From Bacteroidales bacterium (GTDB lineage: Bacteria; Bacteroidota; Bacteroidia; Bacteroidales; UBA10428): a stretch of 59,794 nt of DNA. Of the stretch, positions 23,021-32,539 are shown one piece after another. Numbering within the stretch: the first letter of the stretch is position 1; each line of letters opens with the position of its first letter. The notes under the pieces are model-generated. The model was given only the letters and a program-made list of their open reading frames with translations. It was not told the origin of the DNA and searched no databases. The stretch spans positions 1 to 59,794 of the forward strand of contig JAFGOZ010000398.1 in assembly GCA_016926235.1 (NCBI GenBank). Direction: 5' to 3'. A program made the position numbers and the translations under genes.

Positions 23021-23956
23021 TTATATTGTTTTTTGAAATATTGATTTTAAATATCGAGTATTTGCCCCGAAGTTGCCGACCACATTTTTTGGGTCATTGG
23101 CATCGCGGGAGCGTTCGATAACCAGCCAGCCTCTCCAGTCCATTTCATCCAGAGTTTGTTTTACTTTAGGCATGTCTATTCTGTCATTATTCTCCAGCCA
23201 CACTCCATCTTTGTCGGTACAGTGGATCTGGCATATACGGTCTTTCCCAAGAATTTTTAATTCGTTTATCAAATCCCTTCCGGCTTCCAGTGGATTAGCA
23301 AAATTGAAATAGATCTGAATGGATTTAGAACCGATCTCTTCCAAAAGTTTTACCTCACCCTCAGCATCCAGGGCAGTTTCAAGGCCAATAACCACATTAG
23401 AAGCCTCTGCCATTTCCGCTACTTTTTTCATCCTTTCAACGATAACTGGTCTAAGTTCAGGATACTGAACCAGATCCCCTTTTACACCCAGGGGTAAGAA
23501 GGCAACCTTCACATTCATTAAATCCATGGAATTGATGCAATCACGCACCATGATGTTGTATGTTTCCCTTTCGGCAAATGACTGGGCATAGAAGCCCGAC
23601 ATGGCAAGTGAACAAATCTCTATATTGTACTTGATCATTTCATCCCGGAAGGTTTTACGAAATACCGGATCCAGTATTTTATTGTCAAATGTCTCCCTGT
23701 CACCAAGTCCGCCCATATCCAGTTCCACTCCATCTGCACCTATTTCGCTGGTCTTTTGAAATGCACCAACTTTTTGGCGTTTCAGGATCATCCAGTCGCA
23801 AACCCCGATTTTGTAACGAAAGTCTGTAATTTTATTAGTAAAATCCTTAGTTACCGGATAGTTAGTTTCTTTGGAGAATGCAAGGTTAGGTAATACAGTA
23901 CCTGCTGCCAGTATAGCAGCAGACCTTTTAATAAAATTTCTTCTGTTAGTAATCAT
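23021..23956 (-). CDS. Exported xylose-isomerase-like TIM-barrel protein
   Basis: A 311-residue protein of the sugar phosphate isomerase/epimerase-like (AP endonuclease 2) family. It starts with NRRNFIKRSAAILAAGT, a twin-arginine-type signal, so it acts in the periplasm, where phosphosugars are not expected. Barrel motifs are GADGVELDMGG, NVVIGLETALD (metal-ligand Glu), CQIHCTDKDG and WRGWLVIERSRD (second Glu), all intact. Known exported relatives act on keto-sugars or 3-keto-glycosides, with oxidoreductase partners; no such oxidoreductase gene is visible in this window. A role in epimerising or eliminating a released pectic sugar is inference. It follows the esterase gene by 7 bp. Confidence 0.75.
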   Translation of the reverse strand: MITNRRNFIKRSAAILAAGTVLPNLAFSKETNYPVTKDFTNKITDFRYKIGVCDWMILKRQKVGAFQKTSEIGADGVELDMGGLGDRETFDNKILDPVFRKTFRDEMIKYNIEICSLAMSGFYAQSFAERETYNIMVRDCINSMDLMNVKVAFLPLGVKGDLVQYPELRPVIVERMKKVAEMAEASNVVIGLETALDAEGEVKLLEEIGSKSIQIYFNFANPLEAGRDLINELKILGKDRICQIHCTDKDGVWLENNDRIDMPKVKQTLDEMDWRGWLVIERSRDANDPKNVVGNFGANTRYLKSIFQKTI

Positions 23957-23963
23957 CTGGATA

Positions 23964-25343
23964 TTATTTTTTTACAGCGTTTTCAAATACTTTTTCCAAT
24001 TCATCAAAGCCCTTTATTGCATTTGATGGTAAATTTTCACCTTTATCACCAAATACATACATAGCCTTGGCTTCTTCCACTGTTACTCTTGATTCATCAA
24101 TATTCCCCTTTTTATCCCTCACCGCATCCAGGTTTAAATTTAGCTCTCTGGCCATAAACTCATACATGGCAAACCGTTTTGAAGGACCATTATCATGTCC
24201 CTCTTCAGGAAGATGAACATTTTCAACCTGATCTGCTTTACCATAAAATCCATATATCCGTTGCAAAAAGGGATATTCAATTTCAGGCACATGATCAGAC
24301 CAGTCTTTTCCGTCAGATACGATCAACTGTGGCTGTGGGGCAGCCATGGCAGAGAATTCCACATTGCTGGAACGACCTCCGCATAAATGAGCTGGCATAC
24401 CACTTTCGCAAGGGCAGCCTCCATAAAAATAGCATGATAGCATCACCACAGGAGCACTTACCCTGATCCGGTCATCTAAAGCGGTAATCAGCATGGTCTG
24501 GCTCCCTCCTCCTGAAGCTCCTGTCATACCGACCCTTTCGGGATCGGCTTCGGGTAGTGACAAAAGACAGTCTAGAATACGTACACTATTAAGTGCCTGA
24601 ATGGTCATTGCAAGGCTTCGACGATGATCCTGAGCATCAAACTGCAACTGGTATTCTCCCCATCCAAACAAATCATAATTGAAGGTTATTGCACCCATTT
24701 TAGCCAGCATGGCACAGCGCGTTTGAACGCTTTCATTATAACGGCCCTCGCTGAAATGCCCGTTTGGACAAAGGATTACAGGTATTTTTCCAGAGATTTT
24801 AGCAGGTTTGTAAAGTGAACCACATATGTAAAGTCCTGGCAATGTTTCGATAGCCACATTCTGAACCGTATAACCATTCATTTTCCGAACCGGGGTTACT
24901 ATCGGCTTTGAATCCGGTTTGTCAGGTAAAGGACTCAACCGCAATGCCCTCCATATGCAATCTCTCAATTCTTGTTTTCGTGTTTCCCATGATGCAACAT
25001 CGTTGTATTTTGTGGCCAGGGTATCCAGAAGTTCTTTTCCTTCTTCCACGGAGAGCCTGTAGTATTCGAATTTTTTTATTTTATATTTATTTTCTCCCTC
25101 ATTACGGTAAACCAGGTTTGCCGGGGTTAAAACATTTTCAAGTGTCTCTTCAACATCCGGACGAAAACGCCAATCAGCATACAAAATCCACTGATCCTTT
25201 GCCAGGTTTTCCGGATCACGTATAGTAACATTATACCTCACCTCAATATCTTTCAATACATCTGTTAATGGCCTCCTGTATTGGTCATCAGAAGTTTGGG
25301 AATGGAGAAGATTCAAGCACATAAAACCCATAATCCAAACCAT
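23964..25343 (-). CDS. Alpha/beta-hydrolase esterase with N-terminal STN-like domain
   Basis: The start is placed at 25343 (MVWIMGFMCLNLLHSQ), a normal signal peptide of the 459-residue protein; the longer frame to 25439 is translated from GCAGAG-type repeat DNA. Residues ~20-85 (LKDIEVRYNVTIRDPENL...VLTPANLVYRN) look like a secretin/TonB short N-terminal (STN) domain. The rest is an acetyl-xylan-esterase-like alpha/beta hydrolase: NGHFSEGRYNESVQTR, nucleophile Ser in GASGGGSQT (about residue 265) and catalytic His in EEGHDNGPSKR. It probably removes acetyl groups from pectin. CCGGRSS-like Cys residues near the active site (GGCPCESGMPAHLCGG) could form disulphides. Confidence 0.78.
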   Translation of the reverse strand: MVWIMGFMCLNLLHSQTSDDQYRRPLTDVLKDIEVRYNVTIRDPENLAKDQWILYADWRFRPDVEETLENVLTPANLVYRNEGENKYKIKKFEYYRLSVEEGKELLDTLATKYNDVASWETRKQELRDCIWRALRLSPLPDKPDSKPIVTPVRKMNGYTVQNVAIETLPGLYICGSLYKPAKISGKIPVILCPNGHFSEGRYNESVQTRCAMLAKMGAITFNYDLFGWGEYQLQFDAQDHRRSLAMTIQALNSVRILDCLLSLPEADPERVGMTGASGGGSQTMLITALDDRIRVSAPVVMLSCYFYGGCPCESGMPAHLCGGRSSNVEFSAMAAPQPQLIVSDGKDWSDHVPEIEYPFLQRIYGFYGKADQVENVHLPEEGHDNGPSKRFAMYEFMARELNLNLDAVRDKKGNIDESRVTVEEAKAMYVFGDKGENLPSNAIKGFDELEKVFENAVKK

Positions 25344-25371
25344 GCCAATCCGCGTAATACCATAGTATTTT

Positions 25372-25412
25372 ACCACAAAGGACGCAGAGAAAAAACGCCG
25401 AGGACGCAGAGA
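25372..25412. repeat. GCAGAG/GCAAAG-type repeat overlapping a gene start region
   Basis: ACCACAAAGGACGCAGAG and GAGGACGCAGAGAC occupy the interval between the sialidase-like gene and the esterase start. They leave the esterase frame open, so an apparent N-terminal extension is encoded by repeat DNA. Confidence 0.65.
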
Positions 25413-25419
25413 CTTTATT

Positions 25420-26532
25420 TTATTTAGGCCATTCTTCATTTTTTATAAGACTTGGTTTTTTTATAATTATTCTTTTGGGATCGATTACTACGTGTTTTAT
25501 TCTTTCCCGCCTCCATGTATATACAATATGAACGATACCATCGGAAGTTTGAATTACAGAGGGATATGAATACTGGCTAATTTCAGAATCTTCCAAAACA
25601 AATACTGCATACCAGTTGATACCATCCTCTGAAATAGCTACATTCAGAGGTGTACGATCCCCTTTTTTAGCTCCTTCAGGAGTTTTAACATGATTATAAA
25701 CCAGTAGTTGCCTTCCATCAAACAAAGTAACTGCATCTGTTCCCGAGTTATTATTCGGAAGATTTGTCGCTCTAAGCGGAGACCATGTATCGCCATTGTC
25801 ATTAGACCATGACTCAACAATCGCCCTGTTTTTACTACGGCATAATATCTGCAACCTGCCATCCTTATACTTTAATATACTTGGTTGGATGGCATTGATT
25901 GTTTTATCGTCATTTATAGGTCCTATTTTTCGCCATGTTACTCCAAAGTCAGGAGTAATCTCAAAATGAATTTTCCACCCATCACCTTCGGTACTGGAAC
26001 CACAAATTAGATTTCCATTATCCAGCAATACAGGTTTGTTTTTTACCGGTCCAATAAATCCTTCAGGTAAAGGGGTAGCTTCCGACCATGTAATACCACC
26101 GTCTGCTGAACGCTTCATCCATCCTTTCCATGTAGACGGGCTCGGGCCAATCTTATAAAATAATATCAAATCACCATCCGGAATTTTATACAATACGGGA
26201 TTCCAGCAAGGTTGACGCAATGTATCGTTAATAATTCCGTTGGCTACTTCTACTGGTTCAGTCCATCCCATTAACAGCTGGCGGCTCACCCAGATTCCCA
26301 CATCAGGATTTCTTTCCTTGGTACCACCAAACCAGGCAGCTACAAGTCCTTTGTCTGTTTCAGCAATGGTAGCTGCATGACAGGAAGGGAAGGGTGCTTC
26401 TTCAAAAATAAATTCCTCACTAATCCAGCCTTTTTTCCAGTCTTTATCATATTGAGCTTTAATACTCCCAGATATGATAACTAAAATCAATAACATAATT
26501 ACTTTCCTCTCATATTTCATTTCTATCCTCAT
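25420..26532 (-). CDS. Sialidase-like (BNR) six-bladed beta-propeller protein
   Basis: A 370-residue exported protein (366 if the ATG at 26520 is used; AGGAT lies just before that codon). After the signal peptide (cleavage near IKAQ) it shows repeated Asp-box-like turns (SADGGITW, SNDNGDTWSP, SEDGINWY) and an N-terminal PSCHAATIAETDKGLVAAWFGG, which places it with the predicted neuraminidase COG4409-type propellers. True GH33 features (FRIP and the full Arg triad) are not evident, and sialic acid is absent from pectin, so another glycosidase or lyase activity on pectic sugars is more likely. It follows a GH78 gene by 3 bp. Confidence 0.75.
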   Translation of the reverse strand: MRIEMKYERKVIMLLILVIISGSIKAQYDKDWKKGWISEEFIFEEAPFPSCHAATIAETDKGLVAAWFGGTKERNPDVGIWVSRQLLMGWTEPVEVANGIINDTLRQPCWNPVLYKIPDGDLILFYKIGPSPSTWKGWMKRSADGGITWSEATPLPEGFIGPVKNKPVLLDNGNLICGSSTEGDGWKIHFEITPDFGVTWRKIGPINDDKTINAIQPSILKYKDGRLQILCRSKNRAIVESWSNDNGDTWSPLRATNLPNNNSGTDAVTLFDGRQLLVYNHVKTPEGAKKGDRTPLNVAISEDGINWYAVFVLEDSEISQYSYPSVIQTSDGIVHIVYTWRRERIKHVVIDPKRIIIKKPSLIKNEEWPK

Positions 26533-26535
26533 TTT

Positions 26536-29349
26536 CTATTCATCTACTGTTTGAAAATTATAGTTGCCTGATGAAAGGTCAAAAACACATACGTCACTTT
26601 CCGTGCCAATATACTCAATATTTGGATGTGTAAGAGCATCTCTTCCCCCCTCTTTTACATGATGTTGTGAAACAGCAGGAATATAAATCCTGGCTGTAGT
26701 ATTTGCTGGAATGGTAACACTCCACGATATGCCCTCTTCCGTTTTTTTCCAATCACTCCTAATCAAACCGTGAACTGATTTATAGGAAGCATTCACATAA
26801 TCAAGTCCTTTAACAAAATCCGGTCGCATAATAATTTTCTTAAATCCCGGATGTTGAGGATCAGTTCTTATACCTGCAAGGTCTTCATAAAACCACACTA
26901 TTAAGTCTCCCAGGAGCATCACATGATTTTTTGAATTCATTTGGGGCCCGGCAGTATTGCCATTCCATAACTCCCAAATGGTAGTAGCGCCATTTTCAAC
27001 CATATATCCCCAGCTCGGATAAGTGGTATTTGTAGCCATTTTATAAGCCAAGTCTGCCCGGCCATTTTCCGTTAATGTCCGCATAAGCCATTGTATACCA
27101 ACCAGTCCTGTACTTAAGTGACCATCATTATCTACTTCAATGGTTTTTACAATATGATCAAAAACAATTGGTTTATATTCATCAGGTACCAACCCAAAAT
27201 ACAGTGGCAGTATATTGCCCGTAACGGAACTATCATCATAACATCCTAATTGCGGTAAATAAAAATTAGTTTGAAATGCATTCTTTATTTGCTCACCTTC
27301 AGCTAAAAAAGCATAATAATCTTCTGAGTTATTTAAAACAAATGCAAAACGTGCCATTACATTCATAAAATGATAATAGTAAGCCGTAGAAATCAATACA
27401 CTGGGGTGTTTTATATCTGCACTTTTTCCTTCTCCTTCTTCAATGGTTTTGGGAGGCGGGCACCAGTCACCGTAGCTATCTTTGTCCAGTATAAAATCAT
27501 CGGTCATATAGCGATCCTTCATATATTCTAACCATTTCTTCATATAAGGATAGTGCTCTTTGATAACCTCCATATCGCCAAACTGATAATAAAGCATCTC
27601 TGCAACAAGAATGTAGGTACCCGGCCAGGTCATGTTGTCACTATAATATCTGTAAAACGGAGGGGCTACATCAGAAATGGAACCATCCTCTTTCTGACTG
27701 TCCCGAATATCATTAAGCCATTTTACATACAAAAGGGCATTATTAAACAGAAAACTTTCTCCATACGAACCGATTGCCCTGTCGCCTAACCAGGGTTGCC
27801 TTTCATCGCGCTGGGGACAATCAATGGGCATTCCCTTGTAATTGGAAGCAATGCTCCACCATGCATTTTTGTAAATCTGGTTTAGTGTTTCATTGGACGT
27901 TTCAAAGCTGCCGGTGGTTTCCATCTCGTCATACACCATTTTACCACGAAAATCATTCACTGTTGGAATTCCAGGAAAATCTGTGATCTCAACATATCGA
28001 AATCCATGATAAACAAACCGTGGTTCCCAAATTTCCTGCTCTGCCCCCTTAAGGATGTATACATCTGTTGCCTGTGCGCTCCTCAAAGGCTCAGTATATA
28101 ATTCTCCGTTTTCCTTTAAGACTTCTGCAAATCTAAGTTTTACCTTTTTACCCTTCTGTCCATTGACCTTCATTTGAATCCATCCTGCCATATTCTGTCC
28201 CATGTCGAGTATATACACATTCGACCTCAGATTATTAATGCTCACAGGAATTACAGTGTCCATAACTCTCATATTTTCATTCATCTGGGCCTTGTATTCA
28301 CCTCCGGGCTCTTGCACATACTCTGCTGCCAGCCATTTATTATCATTAAAACCTAAAGAATTCCATTCTGGCATCTCCTTCCGGGCATCGTAAATTTCAC
28401 CGTCATATTCATTATTGCTTCGAATAGGCCCGTCAGCTGTATACTTCCAGCTGTCATCCGTTCGAATCGTTTCTTCTGTTCCATCTTTATATTCAATAAC
28501 AAGGTTCAGAAGCATTTTTGGATATCCAAAATCTTTTATTTTATAGGGTTTATAATTTTGCCTCATGGTATAATACCTGCCGTTGCCAAGAATTGTAGCA
28601 ATTACATTATCTCCCTGTTGTATATATTGAGTTACATCATAGGTATTATACAGCACTGTTTTTGTGTAATCGGTTGGCGATGGAGAAAGCACCTGTTCCC
28701 CGATTTTTTGTCCGTTTATATATAGCTCATATAATCCCAGGCCCATGATGTAAACCGCAGCTCTTTTTATCTCGTTCGCGGTTTCAAATGATTTTCGATA
28801 ATAGCGGGCTGAAAGTTCTGAATGAAACTCTTCCTTGTCCCAGGGAAATGGATGATCTGTGCCGATCCACCTGCCTTTCCAGTCCTTATAATGAAGAAGG
28901 CCCGTACTCCATGTCGCTGTTTCACTCCAGGGGCTCTGGCCGTTATTGGCCCATATTTTAACTTTCCAATAGCATTTTTGTTTACTTGTAAGAGGTTTCC
29001 CTGCATAAGGTATATTAATTGCCTGATCTGAAATAATCCTTTCAGAGTTCCAAAGGTCTGCACTGTCTTCGGTAAGTTTATCAGGGCTAGTTGCCACCAG
29101 AATCTGGTACTCTTCCTGCCTGATATCCATCTGCTTTCCTTTAATTATCCAGCTTAACCTGGGAGTCACAATATCAATTCCCTCCGGGTTTTTAAGCATC
29201 TCACATTGTAGATTTGTAACCTCAAGATTTACTGGCATATTTTTTTCGCAGGAAGAGAAGAAGAGGAAAAAAAGAATATATAAAGTGTAAAAAATACACT
29301 TATATCTTATCTGCGACTTATATTCCAAATTTGTTTTCATCTTATTCAT
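26536..29349 (-). CDS. GH78 alpha-L-rhamnosidase, lipoprotein
   Basis: A 937-residue lipoprotein (FFSSCEK lipobox at about residue 33; an ATG at 29340 would shorten the N-terminus by three). The domains follow the GH78 order: Ig-like (PRLSWIIKG), two jelly rolls (GLGLYELYINGQKIG; DYTKTVLYNTYDVTQYI), then the (alpha/alpha)6 barrel with the canonical DCPQRDERQPWLGDRA (about residue 510-525), DNMTWPGTYILVAEMLYYQFGD, YGDWCPPP and GATTIWELWNG...KNHVMLGD-like end. The catalytic Asp and Glu of the RDER block are present. It overlaps the upstream fusion gene's stop by 8 bp, implying co-translation. It cleaves terminal alpha-L-rhamnose. Confidence 0.92.
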   Translation of the reverse strand: MNKMKTNLEYKSQIRYKCIFYTLYILFFLFFSSCEKNMPVNLEVTNLQCEMLKNPEGIDIVTPRLSWIIKGKQMDIRQEEYQILVATSPDKLTEDSADLWNSERIISDQAINIPYAGKPLTSKQKCYWKVKIWANNGQSPWSETATWSTGLLHYKDWKGRWIGTDHPFPWDKEEFHSELSARYYRKSFETANEIKRAAVYIMGLGLYELYINGQKIGEQVLSPSPTDYTKTVLYNTYDVTQYIQQGDNVIATILGNGRYYTMRQNYKPYKIKDFGYPKMLLNLVIEYKDGTEETIRTDDSWKYTADGPIRSNNEYDGEIYDARKEMPEWNSLGFNDNKWLAAEYVQEPGGEYKAQMNENMRVMDTVIPVSINNLRSNVYILDMGQNMAGWIQMKVNGQKGKKVKLRFAEVLKENGELYTEPLRSAQATDVYILKGAEQEIWEPRFVYHGFRYVEITDFPGIPTVNDFRGKMVYDEMETTGSFETSNETLNQIYKNAWWSIASNYKGMPIDCPQRDERQPWLGDRAIGSYGESFLFNNALLYVKWLNDIRDSQKEDGSISDVAPPFYRYYSDNMTWPGTYILVAEMLYYQFGDMEVIKEHYPYMKKWLEYMKDRYMTDDFILDKDSYGDWCPPPKTIEEGEGKSADIKHPSVLISTAYYYHFMNVMARFAFVLNNSEDYYAFLAEGEQIKNAFQTNFYLPQLGCYDDSSVTGNILPLYFGLVPDEYKPIVFDHIVKTIEVDNDGHLSTGLVGIQWLMRTLTENGRADLAYKMATNTTYPSWGYMVENGATTIWELWNGNTAGPQMNSKNHVMLLGDLIVWFYEDLAGIRTDPQHPGFKKIIMRPDFVKGLDYVNASYKSVHGLIRSDWKKTEEGISWSVTIPANTTARIYIPAVSQHHVKEGGRDALTHPNIEYIGTESDVCVFDLSSGNYNFQTVDE

Positions 29350-32300
29350 TAGGTCCCATGGCTTTCTTTATGAGCATCTCATGTTCAATGCCAGCCCATA
29401 TAAATGGGGCAATAGCTTTTGGATCCGTATTTGATTTGCGTTCGCTCATGTAATATTCAAAGCTGCCATCCCGATTGCCTTTCCCTCCCAGTCCGGCAAC
29501 TGAACAACTATTAGTCACTGAAATTGTGCCATCATTATTTACACGGATAAGATGATGAAGCAGACCATCGTATCCTTCTAAAGCCGTCTCCAGATATGAT
29601 TTATCAATATAACCCATTCTTACTGACTTAAATAGAAAATAGACATACATGGAAGAAGCGGAGGACTCCAGGTAATTCCCCTCTCTCTCACCCTGGTCAA
29701 CAACCTGATACCACAAACCTGTCTCGCGGTCTCTGTGATTTTTTATCCCTTTTGCCAGTTGCTGAATGTTGGCAATAACAGCTTCTCTTCCGGGATGGTC
29801 TTCAGGCAAATAATCCAGGACATCCACCAATGCCATTGCAAACCAACCCATGCCCCTGCCCCAGAAACAAGCCGATGTGCCGGTTTCCTTATTTGCCCAG
29901 TTTTGCTCATGCTTTTCATCCCAACCATGGTAATATAAACGCTTGGTTGAATCATAGGTGTATTTTGAGATAAGGAGTATCTGGTTTACAACATCATCAA
30001 ATAATTCAGGCTTATTAAATTCTTTTGCGTATTCCGCAATAAAGGGGCTAGCCATATAGATACCATCCAGCCACATCTGGTTTGTATATTTCAGCTTATG
30101 CCAATATCCACCTTCCGTTGTTCTCGGTTGTGTTTCCAACTGACTCATCAGGGAATCCATAGCCATCCTGTATTTTTCATCTTTAGTCCGGCCATATATA
30201 TCGAAAAGAATCTTGCCCGCATTGATATCATCCAATGCATAACTTTTCTTTTTATAATGATTTATGACCCCATTCGAATCAATCATAAAGTCGGCATACG
30301 CCTTTACCTTATTAAAATAACCTGTGTCCCCGGTAAATTTCCACATATCCAGTAATGCCTTGTACATTACTCCTTCCATATATCCCCAATGACTATATCT
30401 ATTTACTGACACCCACCATGATAATGAATCTTTTTCAAACACTGAATTCATCATCCACTCCGACCATGAAATGCTGGTTAATGCAGTATCACAATACAAA
30501 CTTGAATCAACACCTTTAAGCCAAACAGCATAGGAATATGCAGATGAATTACTATCCGGTTTTTCATTTACATCTTTATACCACTTCCCGGTATTGGCAA
30601 AAGGTAAAACCATAAGTTCAGCACATCTGCCTGTATACAGCTGAATGGGTACAATATAAGCAGGACCAAGGATGTTTTCATCTTTAATATCCACTTTTTT
30701 TAGTAATGACGGATCTTTCAGGATATACCTTACATCCTTCATCATATTTTCAGGAAAGTCATAATAGGATCCGTTATAATACAGGTTGTCTGCTGAATAA
30801 ACTATTGGGCCTCGCAACAAAGCATAAGGAGGATCGGGATCCTCTTTGGCAGGATAAGGTTTGCTATCTTTAACATTCATATGGTGCTCTCTTCTCACCC
30901 AATGCAATTCCATTGGAAGTTCAATATCAATGCGATCACCAGGCTTCCATTTTCTATCTAGTGAATAATATTTCCCGGCACAAACTCCTTCCATTTCAGC
31001 TCCATTTAAATAGACTTTTGGATTATCGCACCATGTGGGCATCCTGAGGCGTAGCGTGAATTTTTGCTTTTTCTCCGGATTTACAGTTATTGTAAGATTT
31101 TCTTCTGTTGGAAACGCAGAAGAAACTTTGAGATTCACTGGTCCGGCATCCGGCAGATCAACGCCAACTTCAGAATTGATATACTGGTTTACCGTTAATG
31201 TATTTCCTCCTTTAATGGTGTAAACAAAACCAGGAAGCATGGAAATTAAACGGTGACCACTTGCAGTACAGCAATCCGGACCATGGTAATAGTTTTTGGG
31301 TTTGTCGCCATTTGGAGGAGTATTATATTTATTACAATCCCCATCAATGGTTTGGGCAGCAAAGAGATTATTCCAGAGCAGCTTTTCCATGGCATCTGCA
31401 TATTTGGGATCATCGGTGAGTTCCAGCAGGTATTGTGAAAGCTGCATCCATGACATGCTGGCACAGGTTTCGATCATTTTACCAGTAAGCGGTTTTATAT
31501 AATCCCGCTCATAATGCTCACCAACGCTCACTCCTCCGGTGATATACATCTGACGTTCAGCTATATCATCCCAAGCACCCGCTACTTTACCTAAATAGGA
31601 AGGATCTCCGGTAATCTGATACATCCTTAAAAATCCCAGGAAGTTCATATGAAAGGTATGCGAATGTACATACGGTTGAATTTCATTGATCTTCATTGTA
31701 CCATCCGCCACAGAATCCAGTTTTGAAAAAGAGTTCCATCCGCTCCATTTATCTATGTTGTGAATTACCCAGTCTGACCAGTTCAGATAACTTATATTCC
31801 CTGTTAGCTCATAAAGCCGAAGCATGGGGTCGATCAGTAATGAACCTTCCCATGAATAATGAATGGCATGGCCGGCAAGATCGGAATGTTGCTTGCCGGA
31901 GAGTTTTTGTCCTATATTTTCAGGATAATGCTTTTCAGATGGCCAAAACTCAGCTTTTCCGGGACCGATATATTTCACAAAATAATTAGCAAGGTTTTTT
32001 GCTGTTTGTAATGCTGCAGTATCATTATATTCCTCGTATATAGTAAGAAATGCATGCATTAAAAAATAGAGCTCATAAGCATCCATTCCTCGCAAAGGTT
32101 TTTCAGGTGTGCGGATATCGGGATCGGTAGCGCCTACATAGCCCTCCGGTTCCTGTGATTCTCTTAACCTGTTGAAATATTCTATCACCATTTGCTGAAG
32201 AGCCGGATCGTGTTGCAATTCACATGAGAACACAGATGATTCAAGCCATTTTCCAGGTTGCTCAGCTTTTTTCCAGTCCCAGTCACGATGTTTTCTTTCC

Positions 32301-32530
32301 TCTAAAAACTTTACATGTTCTTCAATTGGGAATTTCTTCAGGTAATTGTCATAGTTTTTATACATCCTGTTACCCACAAATCCTCCTACAAAATAAAAAT
32401 GATCGATGGGCACGGCTTGTTGAATTTTCCTGACCTTAATATAGGCTGAATTATCTTCAACCGAATCCTGCCCTTTTAGAGGTAATAAGCAAATAATAAG
32501 GCTTAATGTAAATAGTAGTAGTTTGTTCAT
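29342..32530 (-). CDS. GH127-like beta-L-arabinofuranosidase fused to GH105 unsaturated uronyl hydrolase
   Basis: A 1062-residue exported protein with two catalytic modules. Residues ~25-620 are a DUF1680/GH127-type barrel with WEGSLLIDPM, ETCASMSWMQLSQYLLELT (acid Glu about 353) and GPDCCTASGHR (Cys pair about 420), the Glu/Cys set that holds zinc and provides the nucleophilic Cys in GH127. Residues ~690-1062 are a GH105 (alpha/alpha)6 barrel: SYALDDINAGKILFDIY (catalytic Asp about 765), QMWLDGIYMASPFIAEYA, ACFWGRGMGWFAMALVD and ESSASSMYVY. It would remove beta-linked L-arabinofuranose and the unsaturated galacturonate left by pectate lyase. It is about twice the size of either family. The GH78 gene overlaps its 3' end. 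Confidence 0.88.
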   Translation of the reverse strand: MNKLLLFTLSLIICLLPLKGQDSVEDNSAYIKVRKIQQAVPIDHFYFVGGFVGNRMYKNYDNYLKKFPIEEHVKFLEERKHRDWDWKKAEQPGKWLESSVFSCELQHDPALQQMVIEYFNRLRESQEPEGYVGATDPDIRTPEKPLRGMDAYELYFLMHAFLTIYEEYNDTAALQTAKNLANYFVKYIGPGKAEFWPSEKHYPENIGQKLSGKQHSDLAGHAIHYSWEGSLLIDPMLRLYELTGNISYLNWSDWVIHNIDKWSGWNSFSKLDSVADGTMKINEIQPYVHSHTFHMNFLGFLRMYQITGDPSYLGKVAGAWDDIAERQMYITGGVSVGEHYERDYIKPLTGKMIETCASMSWMQLSQYLLELTDDPKYADAMEKLLWNNLFAAQTIDGDCNKYNTPPNGDKPKNYYHGPDCCTASGHRLISMLPGFVYTIKGGNTLTVNQYINSEVGVDLPDAGPVNLKVSSAFPTEENLTITVNPEKKQKFTLRLRMPTWCDNPKVYLNGAEMEGVCAGKYYSLDRKWKPGDRIDIELPMELHWVRREHHMNVKDSKPYPAKEDPDPPYALLRGPIVYSADNLYYNGSYYDFPENMMKDVRYILKDPSLLKKVDIKDENILGPAYIVPIQLYTGRCAELMVLPFANTGKWYKDVNEKPDSNSSAYSYAVWLKGVDSSLYCDTALTSISWSEWMMNSVFEKDSLSWWVSVNRYSHWGYMEGVMYKALLDMWKFTGDTGYFNKVKAYADFMIDSNGVINHYKKKSYALDDINAGKILFDIYGRTKDEKYRMAMDSLMSQLETQPRTTEGGYWHKLKYTNQMWLDGIYMASPFIAEYAKEFNKPELFDDVVNQILLISKYTYDSTKRLYYHGWDEKHEQNWANKETGTSACFWGRGMGWFAMALVDVLDYLPEDHPGREAVIANIQQLAKGIKNHRDRETGLWYQVVDQGEREGNYLESSASSMYVYFLFKSVRMGYIDKSYLETALEGYDGLLHHLIRVNNDGTISVTNSCSVAGLGGKGNRDGSFEYYMSERKSNTDPKAIAPFIWAGIEHEMLIKKAMGPNE

Positions 32531-32539
32531 TCTTAACAG

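Noticed and set aside
25420..26532. True GH33 sialidase
   Set aside because: Asp-box-like turns are present but the FRIP motif and the full Arg triad are not evident, and sialic acid is not a pectin component.
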